From positions 124,001 through 188,000 of the forward strand of contig NZ_CAMZOF010000002.1 in NCBI RefSeq assembly GCF_947331435.1: 64,000 nucleotides of DNA, read 5' to 3'. The notes under the pieces were generated by a model. It ran no database searches, was not told where the DNA came from, and saw nothing but the letters and a program-made list of their open reading frames with translations. Position numbers and translations under genes: made by a program. Positions 15,303 to 23,796 of the stretch are shown piece after piece (position 1 is the first letter of the stretch; every line of letters begins with the position of its first letter). This DNA is from Pelagibius sp. Alg239-R121. GTDB taxonomy: Bacteria > Pseudomonadota > Alphaproteobacteria > Kiloniellales > Kiloniellaceae.

Positions 15303-17780
15303 ATGAGTGATCGGCAATCATCCTCCAATGGCGTAATTGGGCGCCGGGTACTGGTCGTCGACGACGACCGGGACTTTGCCGACAGCTTGTCTCACCTCCT
15401 GAGGTTGGAGGGATTTAGTGTCGCAAGCGCTTATGGTGCCTCGGAAGCTCTCGACCTGTTGGAAAAAAAGTCCGTGGACGTCGCCCTCATTGACATTCGA
15501 ATGGGCGAGCGCAGTGGACTTGATCTCGTGTCTGACCTTGGCCGCAAGTATCCAGACATAATTGCTGTTTTGATGACAGCATATGCCTCTGCTGAAACAG
15601 CGATCGAAGCCTTGCAGGCAGGTGCCTATGATTACCTCTGCAAGCCGTTCTTTTCTGAAGATCTGGTTGCGACGCTGGAACGCTGTTTCGAGCGGATTAA
15701 TTTGACGAAGAGCCGTGAAGAAGCCGAGGCTGCGTTACTGAGGCGCAACCTCGAGCTCGAGGAAACCAATGCCCGCTTGCGACTGCTGGTCGAAAGCATA
15801 CAGGAGCTTTCCAGTTGCTCGACGCTCTTTGATCTCTGCCGTACGGCTGTCCAGGAAGTCGTCAGAAGCCTGAACAACTGCCATGCCGCAATATACTTGA
15901 AAGAGAGTGAAAACTTCATCGGCAAAAACGGCTTGGAACCATCATCCGCAGAAATCCAGCAGCTTTCCGAAAGCCCCTTAATTCGACAGGTTCTCGAACG
16001 CAATCATCCGGTTTCCATTTCCATGCCGGCGGATAGCTTCACGCCAATTGAAAAAAGCACGGCAAAGCAGTCCCTCGGCGCGCAGGTGGGCTTTCCACTG
16101 ATCGGCGATGACCAGCAGCCGTTGGGTGTCTTGGCAATCCTCACCGCAGAAGAATTCGAGATTTCGGAGCAAGATCATGAACTTGTATTGATTTTGCTGT
16201 CCTTTACCAATGAGGCCATCCGGCTCGTGCGCGCACGCGAACACCTGGCGCTGAGCGAAGAGCGGCTTCGAGAAATCATAGATAACTCTCCATCTCTCAT
16301 TTCGCTAAAGGACCTGAAAGGGCGGTTCCTGGTCGTAAATGGGCGCTTTGAATCCTGGCACGGTTTTGAGCAGGAACATGTTGTCGGAAAGACGTCCGAT
16401 CAGCTCTTTTCGTTGCCGGTTGCGCGCTTGTACAATATGCAATTCGATGAGGTTGCAAAGACTCGTAAGGCCGTCGTTCAAGAGCTCGACATACCTTTTT
16501 CGGACGGCATCAGCCACACCGTCCTGGCGACCAAGTTTCCGGTATTCGGCGCACACGGACAGCTCATCGCCATCGGCACCATTGCAACAGACATATCGGA
16601 GAGGAAACGCACCGAGGAGCGCCTGCGTCAAAAACAAAAGATGGAGGTACTGGGCCAGCTCACCCGGGGTATCGCACACGATTTCAACAATCTTCTCGCC
16701 GTCATCTCGGGAAATCTGGATCTCATCATGGATGAACTTCGAAACACGGCCGAAGCACGGGAGTTGGTCGAAGATGCAATGTCCGCGGCCAAGAGCGGCG
16801 CCGAACTGACAAACCGATGGCTTATTTTCGGAAGAAACCAGGTTCTATATCCGCAGTTGGCTGACGCCGGCAGCATCGTCGCCGGGTTTTATCGCATGCT
16901 GAAGCGCACCTTCGACGAAACCATAGAAATCAAACAAAGCCTGAGCGAAGATCTGTGGCCCATTACCATCGACCATAACCAGCTTGAAACAAGCCTCCTC
17001 AATCTCGCCGTCAATGCACGCGATGCTATGCCCAACGGTGGGCAGCTGTTGATCGAGACAAGAAACATAAGCCTTGAACAGGACAGCGGAGATCAGGAAC
17101 AGCTGACCGCGGGCGACTACGTGCGAATTGCGATCAGCGATACGGGAATGGGCATGGACCCAGACGTCGCTGCGCGCGCCTTACAGCCGTTTTTTACAAC
17201 GAAGCAAGTCGGTCGTGGAAGCGGCCTCGGCCTGAGCATGGTCCACGGCTTTGTGCAGCAATCCGGAGGTCATTTGGAGATTTCCAGCAGGCCTGGAAAA
17301 GGCACTGTCGTGAAACTCTACCTTCCGAGATCAGAAACCCAATCTGTCGAGCCGGAACTTCTCGCCATAAACTCACTTCCACCACAGGGTAGTGGAGAAC
17401 GCATCCTCGTGGTGGAAGATCGTCGTGACGTACGCAAAACAACAAAGACTATGCTGACGCGTCTTGGTTACGATGTCCTGGAAGCGGTCGACGGAGCGGA
17501 TGCATTAGCGCTGTTGGCCGAGCATGCGAAGATCGACCTTCTCTTCACGGATGTTGTGCTGCCGGGAGAACTGAATGGTGTCGGTCTGGCCCGCGTGGCG
17601 CAGAATCAGTATCCCACCCTTAAGGTTATCTGCACATCCGGCTACTATGACGATGAAACAGTTCAGCCTCACATTGCAGATGACGAGTTCCCGTTTGTGA
17701 AAAAACCTTTTGTGAAGAACGAGCTGGCATTTCGTGTCAGGCAGGCACTGGACTCAGATTCACGATCTTCTTCAGGATAG
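15303..17780 (+). CDS. Hybrid two-component protein REC-GAF-PAS-HisKA-HATPase-REC
   Basis: An 825-residue cytoplasmic protein. Order: receiver domain (VLVVDDDRDF, phospho-acceptor in ALIDIRMGE, K in LCKPF); a coiled-coil-like linker; GAF-like domain (about 190-330); PAS domain (IDNSPSLISLKDLKGRFLVV); HisKA with GIAHDFNNLLAVISG; ATPase with NLAVNARDAM, DTGMGMD and GSGLGLSMV; and a second receiver (RILVVEDRRDVR, LLFTDVVLPG). There is no membrane segment or DNA-binding domain, so it likely relays phosphate from the upstream NCS1-kinase to the OmpR-type regulator encoded convergently 13 bases downstream. The ATG at 15303 follows the domain boundary; a TTG start farther upstream is unlikely. The relay order is inferred from gene order only. 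Confidence 0.88.
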   Translation: MSDRQSSSNGVIGRRVLVVDDDRDFADSLSHLLRLEGFSVASAYGASEALDLLEKKSVDVALIDIRMGERSGLDLVSDLGRKYPDIIAVLMTAYASAETAIEALQAGAYDYLCKPFFSEDLVATLERCFERINLTKSREEAEAALLRRNLELEETNARLRLLVESIQELSSCSTLFDLCRTAVQEVVRSLNNCHAAIYLKESENFIGKNGLEPSSAEIQQLSESPLIRQVLERNHPVSISMPADSFTPIEKSTAKQSLGAQVGFPLIGDDQQPLGVLAILTAEEFEISEQDHELVLILLSFTNEAIRLVRAREHLALSEERLREIIDNSPSLISLKDLKGRFLVVNGRFESWHGFEQEHVVGKTSDQLFSLPVARLYNMQFDEVAKTRKAVVQELDIPFSDGISHTVLATKFPVFGAHGQLIAIGTIATDISERKRTEERLRQKQKMEVLGQLTRGIAHDFNNLLAVISGNLDLIMDELRNTAEARELVEDAMSAAKSGAELTNRWLIFGRNQVLYPQLADAGSIVAGFYRMLKRTFDETIEIKQSLSEDLWPITIDHNQLETSLLNLAVNARDAMPNGGQLLIETRNISLEQDSGDQEQLTAGDYVRIAISDTGMGMDPDVAARALQPFFTTKQVGRGSGLGLSMVHGFVQQSGGHLEISSRPGKGTVVKLYLPRSETQSVEPELLAINSLPPQGSGERILVVEDRRDVRKTTKTMLTRLGYDVLEAVDGADALALLAEHAKIDLLFTDVVLPGELNGVGLARVAQNQYPTLKVICTSGYYDDETVQPHIADDEFPFVKKPFVKNELAFRVRQALDSDSRSSSG

Positions 17781-17793
17781 GAAAGGTCCTGCA

Positions 17794-18552
17794 TCAGCCT
17801 TGCGTCAGGGCCGGCGTAAACATATATCCGACGCCCCGGATCGTCTTGATCAAATTGGGATTTTTCGGATCATCCCTGAGCTTCCGGCGGAGCTTTCCAA
17901 CGAGTACATCGATGCTGCGGTCGAAGGGTTGCCAATCTCTATCCGCAATGAGCTCTAGGATTTGATCGCGAGAGAGAACCTGCGCCGGCTGATGCGCCAA
18001 GGCGGCAAGCAATTGAAACTCATAGCTCGTCAGTTCGACTTTTTGCCCTTCCGGCGAAATCAGCTCATGGCGCGAAAGATCCAGAGCCCATCCTGAAAAA
18101 TGCAGCACGGACACCGTTCCGTCCGTTGACGCAGTTTGCGCCTTTTTCGATGAGGATCTGCGCAACACACTGCGAATACGCGCCAACAGTTCACGACGAT
18201 CGAAAGGCTTGGTGACATAATCATCGGCACCGATCTCGAGACCGACAACTTTATCGACGCTTTCACTCCGGCCGGTAAGCATAATCAAGGGGACATCTGA
18301 CTCGGCCCGGATCTGCCGAGCCAGACTCAAGCCATCTTCTCCGCCGGGCAATCGCAAATCGAGAATCACCAGATCAATCGACTTTGCGTTCATCAGATGC
18401 GTCATGGTCCGGCCATTTGAAGCCAGCTCGACGGCATAGCCCTCCGCCGCCAGAAACCGGCTCAGCAATCGGCAGATACGCGGATCGTCATCAACAACCA
18501 GAACACACTGAGACTGATTGGGCTCGACCATTTCTATATGTGAAGATCTCAT
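17794..18552 (-). CDS. OmpR/PhoB-family response regulator
   Basis: A 252-residue regulator. The receiver domain has the acidic pair in VLVVDDDPR, the phospho-acceptor aspartate in LVILDLRLPGG, the T in IMLTGR and K in VTKPF. The C-terminal winged helix shows LTSYEFQLLAALAHQP, DRSIDVLVGKLRRKL and TIRGVGYMF. It is convergent with the hybrid kinase (stops 13 bases apart) and divergent from formamidase (fmdA), 416 bases away. The fmdA upstream region has a direct repeat with 10-base period ahead of a TACAAT element, the spacing OmpR-type proteins favour. It is therefore a good candidate activator of the formamide operon. ATG 18552 has no clear ribosome site; ATG 18531 is an alternative. Confidence 0.92.
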   Translation of the reverse strand: MRSSHIEMVEPNQSQCVLVVDDDPRICRLLSRFLAAEGYAVELASNGRTMTHLMNAKSIDLVILDLRLPGGEDGLSLARQIRAESDVPLIMLTGRSESVDKVVGLEIGADDYVTKPFDRRELLARIRSVLRRSSSKKAQTASTDGTVSVLHFSGWALDLSRHELISPEGQKVELTSYEFQLLAALAHQPAQVLSRDQILELIADRDWQPFDRSIDVLVGKLRRKLRDDPKNPNLIKTIRGVGYMFTPALTQG

Positions 18553-18826
18553 GTTGCTGACCGGTCGCCTGTAACATTTAGAGAAACGCTTCAGAGACTA
18601 CGCAAGGGCTAGAGCACTTTCAGGTTCTAAGATCAGATTGATTGTTCTTAGGGTCTCGTCCGACAAGACGCCCTGTTGAGCGCATTGCGACTTATCGGTC
18701 GCCACCGCATCGTAAACCGCATCTCGCCGGAACAGAAAACCTTCCCGGTCAAATGGTTCCGTAAGATCGGGTCGAGCTCCAGGATCCGACAAATTTTAAC
18801 GCGCAGGAACAAAAATAATACCTTGG

Positions 18827-18875
18827 TTACAAAACTTTACAATTTCAAACAGGCTGCACGCAAAGCCATTACAAT
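18827..18875 (+). promoter_or_regulatory. Candidate fmdA promoter with direct-repeat activator site
   Basis: TTACA occurs at 18827-18831 and again at 18837-18841, a 10-base period suited to tandem binding by an OmpR-type dimer. TACAAT at 18870-18875 fits a -10 hexamer; no consensus -35 lies 17 bases before it, as expected of an activated promoter. The repeat would be centred near -48. The only OmpR-type gene in view is the divergent neighbour. The rest of 18553-18968 holds no convincing gene. Confidence 0.4.
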
Positions 18876-18968
18876 AGGGCGCTAGTCTTTCCTCTCTGAC
18901 GAACAAGGCAAAACCAGCTTTACGCCGCCACGCCTGAAGCTGCAGTTGCTGTACAAGGAGGAATCACA

Positions 18969-20207
18969 ATGGCGGAGACCGTCTTTAAAGCCGAAATGAA
19001 CAAATGGCCGGAAGAGCAGGAGGTAAAAACCCATAACCGCTGGCATCCGGACATACCCATTGCTCAGTGGTTCAAACCCGGAGACGAGTTCCGTGTCGAG
19101 TGTTACGACTGGACTGGCGGCCAGATTAAGAACGACGATTCCGCGAACGACATCCGGGACGTCGATCTGTCGAAGGTGCACTACCTGAGCGGGCCCTTCG
19201 GCGTCGAGGGCGCCGAACCTGGCGACCTGCTGGTCGTGGATATCAATGACATAGGTTGGCTCGAAGACTCGCAATGGGGCTTCACCGGCATTTTTGCCTA
19301 CGAGAACGGTGGCGGTTTCCTCGACAAGCACTTTCCGGCCGCGCGGAAGGCGTGCTGGGATTTCCACGGGGTCTATACGAGCTCACGGCACATTCCGGGC
19401 GTAAGATTTCCCGGTATGATCCACCCGGGCTTGATCGGCACCCTGCCCTCAGCCGAGTTGCTGAAGAAATGGAATGACCGCGAAGCCAAATTGTTCAATA
19501 CGGACCCTGACCGGGTGCCTCCGCTTTGTACGTTACCGGATGGCCTCGCGGGCACCACGACAGCCTTGATGGGTCAGATGAGCGGCGCCGCCGGCGAGGC
19601 GGCCGGCAAGGACGGCGCACGCACAGTTCCCGGTCGCGAGCACGGCGGTAACTGTGACATCAAAAACCTGTCCCGTGGCTCCAAGGTCTATTTCCCGGTT
19701 TATGTGTCTGGTGGCGGGCTTTCGATGGGTGACATTCACTGGTCACAGGGCGATGGTGAAATAACCTTCTGCGGCGCCATTGAGATGGCTGGCTGGATCG
19801 ACATCGGTGTCGACGTGATCAAGGGCGGGATGGAAAAATACGGTATCACCAATCCGATTTTCCAACCGAGTCCGGTTGAACCCAACTACTCCGACTACTT
19901 GATTTTTGAAGGTGTATCGGTCGACGAGCATACCGGTGAACAACATTACCTCGATGCCACCGTCGCTTATCGGCGGGCATGCTTGAACGCCGTGGAATAC
20001 CTGAAGAAATTCGGATATTCCGGCGAGCAGGCCTACATGATTTTGGGAACTGCGCCGATCGAAGGCCGTGTGAGCGGGATCGTCGATATTCCGAACGCAT
20101 GCTGTACCGTCGCGATTCCGACCAGCATTTTCGACTTCGATATCAAGCCGAATGCAAAGGGGCCAACCAAGCAAGATTTCGGAGCCGACGCAGCCTCCTG
20201 CAGCTAG
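18969..20207 (+). CDS. fmdA: Formamidase
   Basis: A 412-residue protein of the acetamidase/formamidase (FmdA_AmdA) family, close to the about 407 residues of Methylophilus formamidase. It hydrolyses formamide to formate and ammonia in the cytoplasm. Seen: THNRWHPDIP near the N-terminus, CYDWTGGQI, YLSGPFGVEGAEPGD, PGMIHPGLIG, REHGGNCDIKNLSRGSK and GGGLSMGDIHWSQGDGE, and a C-terminal GIVDIPNACCTVAIP with vicinal cysteines. AAGGAGG precedes the ATG at 18969. An AmiS/UreI-type amide channel and an FmdB-like zinc ribbon follow, the usual partners in bacterial amide operons. Control by the neighbouring phosphorelay is likely from gene order and the direct repeats at 18827-18841. Confidence 0.95.
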   Translation: MAETVFKAEMNKWPEEQEVKTHNRWHPDIPIAQWFKPGDEFRVECYDWTGGQIKNDDSANDIRDVDLSKVHYLSGPFGVEGAEPGDLLVVDINDIGWLEDSQWGFTGIFAYENGGGFLDKHFPAARKACWDFHGVYTSSRHIPGVRFPGMIHPGLIGTLPSAELLKKWNDREAKLFNTDPDRVPPLCTLPDGLAGTTTALMGQMSGAAGEAAGKDGARTVPGREHGGNCDIKNLSRGSKVYFPVYVSGGGLSMGDIHWSQGDGEITFCGAIEMAGWIDIGVDVIKGGMEKYGITNPIFQPSPVEPNYSDYLIFEGVSVDEHTGEQHYLDATVAYRRACLNAVEYLKKFGYSGEQAYMILGTAPIEGRVSGIVDIPNACCTVAIPTSIFDFDIKPNAKGPTKQDFGADAASCS

Positions 20208-20330
20208 AGTCCGATCGTTCTTGGCGAAAAACGGTCAAGAACGTGAATCGCCCTCCGCCAATTCGAAGGTCAGGCTGATTCACGCTTCTCACTGATCCAG
20301 TGGAAAACGATCAGACTCAAGGCAAAAACC

Positions 20331-20367
20331 CTCGTGAGGGGTGTGGCACATCCACACCCCTCACGAG
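20331..20367. terminator. Perfect 16-bp stem-loop between fmdA and the amide channel gene
   Basis: Left arm 20331-20346 and right arm 20352-20367 are exact reverse complements (16 bp, GC-rich core GAGGGGTGTGG) around a CACAT loop. No T-run follows on the plus strand, so it is not a classic intrinsic terminator in that direction; on the minus strand the hairpin is followed by GTTTTTG. It sits 123 bases after the fmdA stop and 95 before the channel gene, where it could stabilise fmdA mRNA or partly block read-through. Confidence 0.6.
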
Positions 20368-20462
20368 CCTGCCGTAACCGGCTGCCACCCAGGTCACTTT
20401 AGGGCCCAATCGGGCCTGACCAGAAGCGGCCTGGTAAGTGCAATACTCTGGAGGACAACATT

Positions 20463-20978
20463 ATGCTGCTAGGATTTGCCTTGCTCTACGTGGGCGCCGT
20501 GCTTTTCCTGAACGGTCTGTGGCTCCTGGGTCATGTCGACGATCGCGAGATTGCGATCATCAATATTTTCTCAGGAGTCGTTACCGGTTCCGTCGCGTTC
20601 TACCTCGCGTTCGGTCCAAGTGCCGATGCCGGCTCCATCAAGGCCGCCGGTTTAACCCTGCTTTTCACATTCACGTATCTCTGGGTTGCTTATAACCGCT
20701 TTCAAAACGTCGATGGCAGAGGCCTGGGCTGGTTCAGTCTTTTCGTCGCCATTACCGTTGTACCTGTCGCGATCGACACGCTCGGGAACGCTGCAACCAC
20801 ATGGGACGTCTGGTTTGGCCTCTGCTGGGCAGCCTGGGCGGTACTCTGGTTCATGTTCTTTCTACTGCTGGCCCTGCGCAAGCCAATCGCCAAGGTGACC
20901 GGAGCGGTAACCGCGATTGAGGGTGTCCTGACCGGCTGGCTGCCGGGTTATCTCCTGCTGGACGGGGTTTTAGCCTGA
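20463..20978 (+). CDS. AmiS/UreI-family amide or urea channel
   Basis: A 171-residue membrane protein with about six hydrophobic segments, the size and pattern of AmiS/UreI proton-gated or passive channels for urea and short amides. Typical pieces are LLGFALLYVGAVLFLNGLWL at the start, IINIFSGVVTG, FTYLWVAYN and the C-terminal GWLPGYLLL. The ribosome site CTGGAGG precedes ATG 20463. In amidase operons AmiS lets short aliphatic amides enter the cell, so here it most likely admits formamide for FmdA. It is separated from fmdA by 255 bases with a strong hairpin, so the two may be expressed at different levels. Confidence 0.9.
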   Translation: MLLGFALLYVGAVLFLNGLWLLGHVDDREIAIINIFSGVVTGSVAFYLAFGPSADAGSIKAAGLTLLFTFTYLWVAYNRFQNVDGRGLGWFSLFVAITVVPVAIDTLGNAATTWDVWFGLCWAAWAVLWFMFFLLLALRKPIAKVTGAVTAIEGVLTGWLPGYLLLDGVLA

Positions 20979-21070
20979 TCTGCGGTCGCATTAGCGGAGA
21001 GGTGAGTGCGCGTAAAACGCTTTGAAAACCGACGTCCTTGTCACCGATCAGCTGCTTGGGAGGCTTATCA

Positions 21071-21397
21071 ATGCCGATATATGATTACACCTGTACGAAC
21101 TGCGGACCCTTTACGGAATGGCAATCGATGAGCCTGTCAGCAGCGCCTTTCCCCTGCCCGACATGCGATCGCCAGTCCGAGAGAGCACTCAGTGCCCCCT
21201 ATATCGCCAACATGGATCCTTTCAATCGTATCGCACACCAGCGCAACGAAAAGAGCGCCGACACGCCAAAAATGAGCAGCACCCCATCGGCCAATGATGA
21301 AGGGGGTTCGTCCAAACACAAAGGGCACGCCTGCTCCGGCCATCACGGGCACAAACACAAGCATGGCCCCTCTCGCCCCTGGATGATCGGGCACTAG
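21071..21397 (+). CDS. fmdB: FmdB-like zinc-ribbon protein with His-rich tail
   Basis: A 108-residue protein. Residues 1-45 match the FmdB zinc ribbon: MPIYDYTCTNCG, then CPTCDR, giving two C-x2-C pairs. FmdB family members accompany formamidase genes and were proposed to regulate them. The C-terminal 30 residues are unusual: a run alternating histidine, lysine and glycine (GHHGHKHKHG) that could bind nickel, zinc or copper. GGGAGG stands ahead of ATG 21071. It is last in the formamide operon and convergent with the FAD enzyme gene; no clear terminator was found in the 91 bases between them. Confidence 0.85.
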   Translation: MPIYDYTCTNCGPFTEWQSMSLSAAPFPCPTCDRQSERALSAPYIANMDPFNRIAHQRNEKSADTPKMSSTPSANDEGGSSKHKGHACSGHHGHKHKHGPSRPWMIGH

Positions 21398-21488
21398 ATC
21401 GAATTTACAAGTACGATAGAACGCCAATGGCGAACCTATCTAGCCCTGATCTGCTCTAGGTTGAGGATTTCATGATCTGACCGCGCGA

Positions 21489-22799
21489 TTAAAATTCATC
21501 CCGCGCGATCAGGTGCAGGTAACCGTGGCGAAGCCTGATCCCCAAATCCAGGAATGGGCGCGGCGGCAGTCGGCTGGGTCCGGGTATCGACAGCTGCAGT
21601 GAAAGAAGTTCGCTATCTATGTTCTCCATGTACTCTGCCAGAAGGCTTCCGGCTGCCTCTCCCCGTGTCATCGGCGAAACATCATTGGTGAGCACGGCAT
21701 AGAGGTTTGGCCCGAAGCTGCCAAACACTGTGCCGTTGTTGCGGGTGAAGGCCATCGAACCGCCCCAGCTGTGTTCAAAGGGCTGGTCCGACAGATCCGG
21801 CCAGCGCACCGCCATTGCCCGACGGTGCATCTGGGAAATCTCCGCCACGCGTCCGCGCGATGCGGGCGCACCTGGAACAAAGTTGAAATAGTTGCGTACG
21901 AAGAGCCGCTTGTCCCAGGTAAGCCGGATAGTCGCACCGTACTCGGAGCCGCCAAGCATCCCGAACTCCTCTCCCGTGCCCAAGACGGAAAGGGCGGCAG
22001 GGTCAAGCGGCGCGGTCAGGCTGCCATAGGTGGCCATCGGCACGAAATGCGCCGTCGCGATTCCGAACTGCCTAAGGAAAACCCCTGTTGCCAGCACCAC
22101 GCGATCCGCGATGACTTCTCCATCAGGAGTCCAGATCTTATAGCCGTTGTCGAGAGGTTCCAGTTCAGTGACCGGACTTTCTTCAAATAGGGTAACGTTG
22201 GCGGGTAAGTGTTGCGCAAGGCCCCGCATAAGCGCTGCCGGATTGACGAGCGCGTTGCCACCGGTGTGCAGACCGTTCGAATAAAATCCCGTGCCGATCC
22301 GCTGTTCCAGAGCGTCCCGCCCCTGCCAGGTGTAAGGCAGATCCAGCGCATCCAGCGTCTCGGCAATGTGGCCAAGGTGTTTCTCGCCATCCGGCCCCGC
22401 CGCGCCGTAAAACCGCCCGGCCTCGCTCCAGTCGCATTGGATTTGCCAGCTCTCGACCTTCCGCCGCAAACTGTTGAGTCCCGCCTCCCAGAGCTGCATG
22501 TTTCGTCGCAGGATTTCGAGCTGCTTTGGTGCCCCATGCGAATGCAAGTTAAGCATGAAGCCGGCGTTGCGGCCTGATGCGCCGTATCCCACCCGCTCAG
22601 CCTCGATGAGACAAATCTCCTCGTCCGGGCAGAGCTCGGCCAGCCGGTTGGTCGCCGAAACGCCGCAAATGCCGCCGCCGACAACGGCTGTGCGCACCCG
22701 TACCCGACCGGTTAGACTGCGCGGTACCGGCGGGGGAGCCAGGCTGTTCCACCAGCCGTTGCTGTCGGTGTGCCGGGGGATGACGGCGGGTTTTGACAT
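21489..22799 (-). CDS. FAD-dependent oxidoreductase (D-amino acid oxidase/PuuB-like)
   Basis: A 436-residue flavoprotein of the DAO superfamily. The FAD-binding beta-alpha-beta motif is TAVVGGGICGVSAT (G41-x-G43-x2-G46), followed by GYGASGRNAGFML, the arrangement found in PuuB, DadA and glycine/sarcosine-type oxidases. Late motifs include MTRGEAAGSLLAEYM. It would oxidise a C-N bond of an amino compound. The gene lies four bases after the D-2-hydroxyacid dehydrogenase stop, and the ATG at 22799 was chosen for that reason; an open frame extends upstream into that gene but has no better start. As the last gene of a betaine-transport operon it may handle an N-methylated intermediate such as dimethylglycine or sarcosine (inference); gamma-glutamylamine oxidation is an alternative. 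Confidence 0.85.
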   Translation of the reverse strand: MSKPAVIPRHTDSNGWWNSLAPPPVPRSLTGRVRVRTAVVGGGICGVSATNRLAELCPDEEICLIEAERVGYGASGRNAGFMLNLHSHGAPKQLEILRRNMQLWEAGLNSLRRKVESWQIQCDWSEAGRFYGAAGPDGEKHLGHIAETLDALDLPYTWQGRDALEQRIGTGFYSNGLHTGGNALVNPAALMRGLAQHLPANVTLFEESPVTELEPLDNGYKIWTPDGEVIADRVVLATGVFLRQFGIATAHFVPMATYGSLTAPLDPAALSVLGTGEEFGMLGGSEYGATIRLTWDKRLFVRNYFNFVPGAPASRGRVAEISQMHRRAMAVRWPDLSDQPFEHSWGGSMAFTRNNGTVFGSFGPNLYAVLTNDVSPMTRGEAAGSLLAEYMENIDSELLSLQLSIPGPSRLPPRPFLDLGIRLRHGYLHLIARDEF

Positions 22800-22803
22800 G
22801 ACC

Positions 22804-23733
22804 TCAGTATCCGCGCTCCAGATCGACGATCGGCCAGGGCTTGCCGCCGTCGAGCACGCGGCGGATATGGCCAGCAATGAATCGAGCAGCCGACTTCTCA
22901 TTTGAAGGAGCCGCAGCATGCGGTGTGATGCTGACCTTCGGGTGGTTCCAGTAAGGATCGTTTTGAGGCAGAGGCTCTTCCCGGAAAACATCCAGAGCCG
23001 CAGCCTCGATCTTGCCGCTGTCAAGAGCTGCGAGCAGGTCGGCATCGATGATAGTGCCGCCGCGGCTACAATTGATAATGAAGGCGCCGTCCGGCATCTC
23101 ACCGATGGTTTTAACGTTGATCAGGTCGGTCGTGTCGGGGGTGAGCGGCAGAAGGTTGACCAGAATATCCGCGCGGCCGAGGACCTGCGGGAGCGTCTCT
23201 TCTCCATGCAGACACGTCACGCCTTCGATATTTTTGGCACTGCGGCTCCATCCCGTCACGTCGAAGTCGAGCTCGCGCAATCGCCGGCAGACGTCGAACC
23301 CGGTCTGCCCCAAACCCAGCACCGCAACCCGGCGCTCGCCGTTCTCGGGGTAACGATGCCGCAGCCATTTTCGCTCGGCCTCATAAAGTCTGTAGCGATT
23401 ATAATAGCGGTGAAAATGCAGCACCCAGTGAATCACGTGGCACGACATATCTAGCACCAGCATGTCGTCCTGAAGCCGCACGATTGGCACGTGAAGGGGG
23501 GCGTCGGGATCGAGGGTAATGTGAGTCACGCCGGCGCCGATCGAAAAGATGTACTTCAGATTTCGGAATCCGCCGAGCCGGCCTTTCGGCGGAGCCCAGA
23601 CCACCGCGAATTCTATGTCGTCCGGATCGCCCAACTTGCCTTCAAGACGGAGGTCGCTGCCGGCACCTGCATGGTGAAACGCAGCACGCCACAAATCATC
23701 CGTCGCCTGATCCCAGTGGAAATAGATCGCCAT
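22804..23733 (-). CDS. D-2-hydroxyacid dehydrogenase (GhrA-like)
   Basis: A 309-residue NAD(P)-dependent dehydrogenase. The nucleotide fold has VAVLGLGQTG; catalytic positions of the family are present: R in NCSRGGTI, E in DVFREEPLP and H in ITPHAAAP. Size and the N-terminal AIYFHWDQATDDLW start resemble glyoxylate/hydroxypyruvate reductase A, which reduces glyoxylate or hydroxypyruvate. ATG 23733 was chosen; the 15 extra upstream codons look non-coding. It sits between the ProX-like protein and the FAD enzyme. Glyoxylate is a plausible product of glycine-type oxidation, which would link the two enzymes (inference). Confidence 0.88.
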   Translation of the reverse strand: MAIYFHWDQATDDLWRAAFHHAGAGSDLRLEGKLGDPDDIEFAVVWAPPKGRLGGFRNLKYIFSIGAGVTHITLDPDAPLHVPIVRLQDDMLVLDMSCHVIHWVLHFHRYYNRYRLYEAERKWLRHRYPENGERRVAVLGLGQTGFDVCRRLRELDFDVTGWSRSAKNIEGVTCLHGEETLPQVLGRADILVNLLPLTPDTTDLINVKTIGEMPDGAFIINCSRGGTIIDADLLAALDSGKIEAAALDVFREEPLPQNDPYWNHPKVSITPHAAAPSNEKSAARFIAGHIRRVLDGGKPWPIVDLERGY

Positions 23734-23796
23734 TTTGTTCTGCTTTATTTTGTGGCGGGGCCCGAATGATGCGGGCACCCGCCATTTTACCTACGA

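Noticed and set aside
18598-18792. 64-codon minus-strand frame downstream of the fmdA regulatory region
   Set aside because: No ribosome site and no family resemblance; located in an intergenic region with likely regulatory function.
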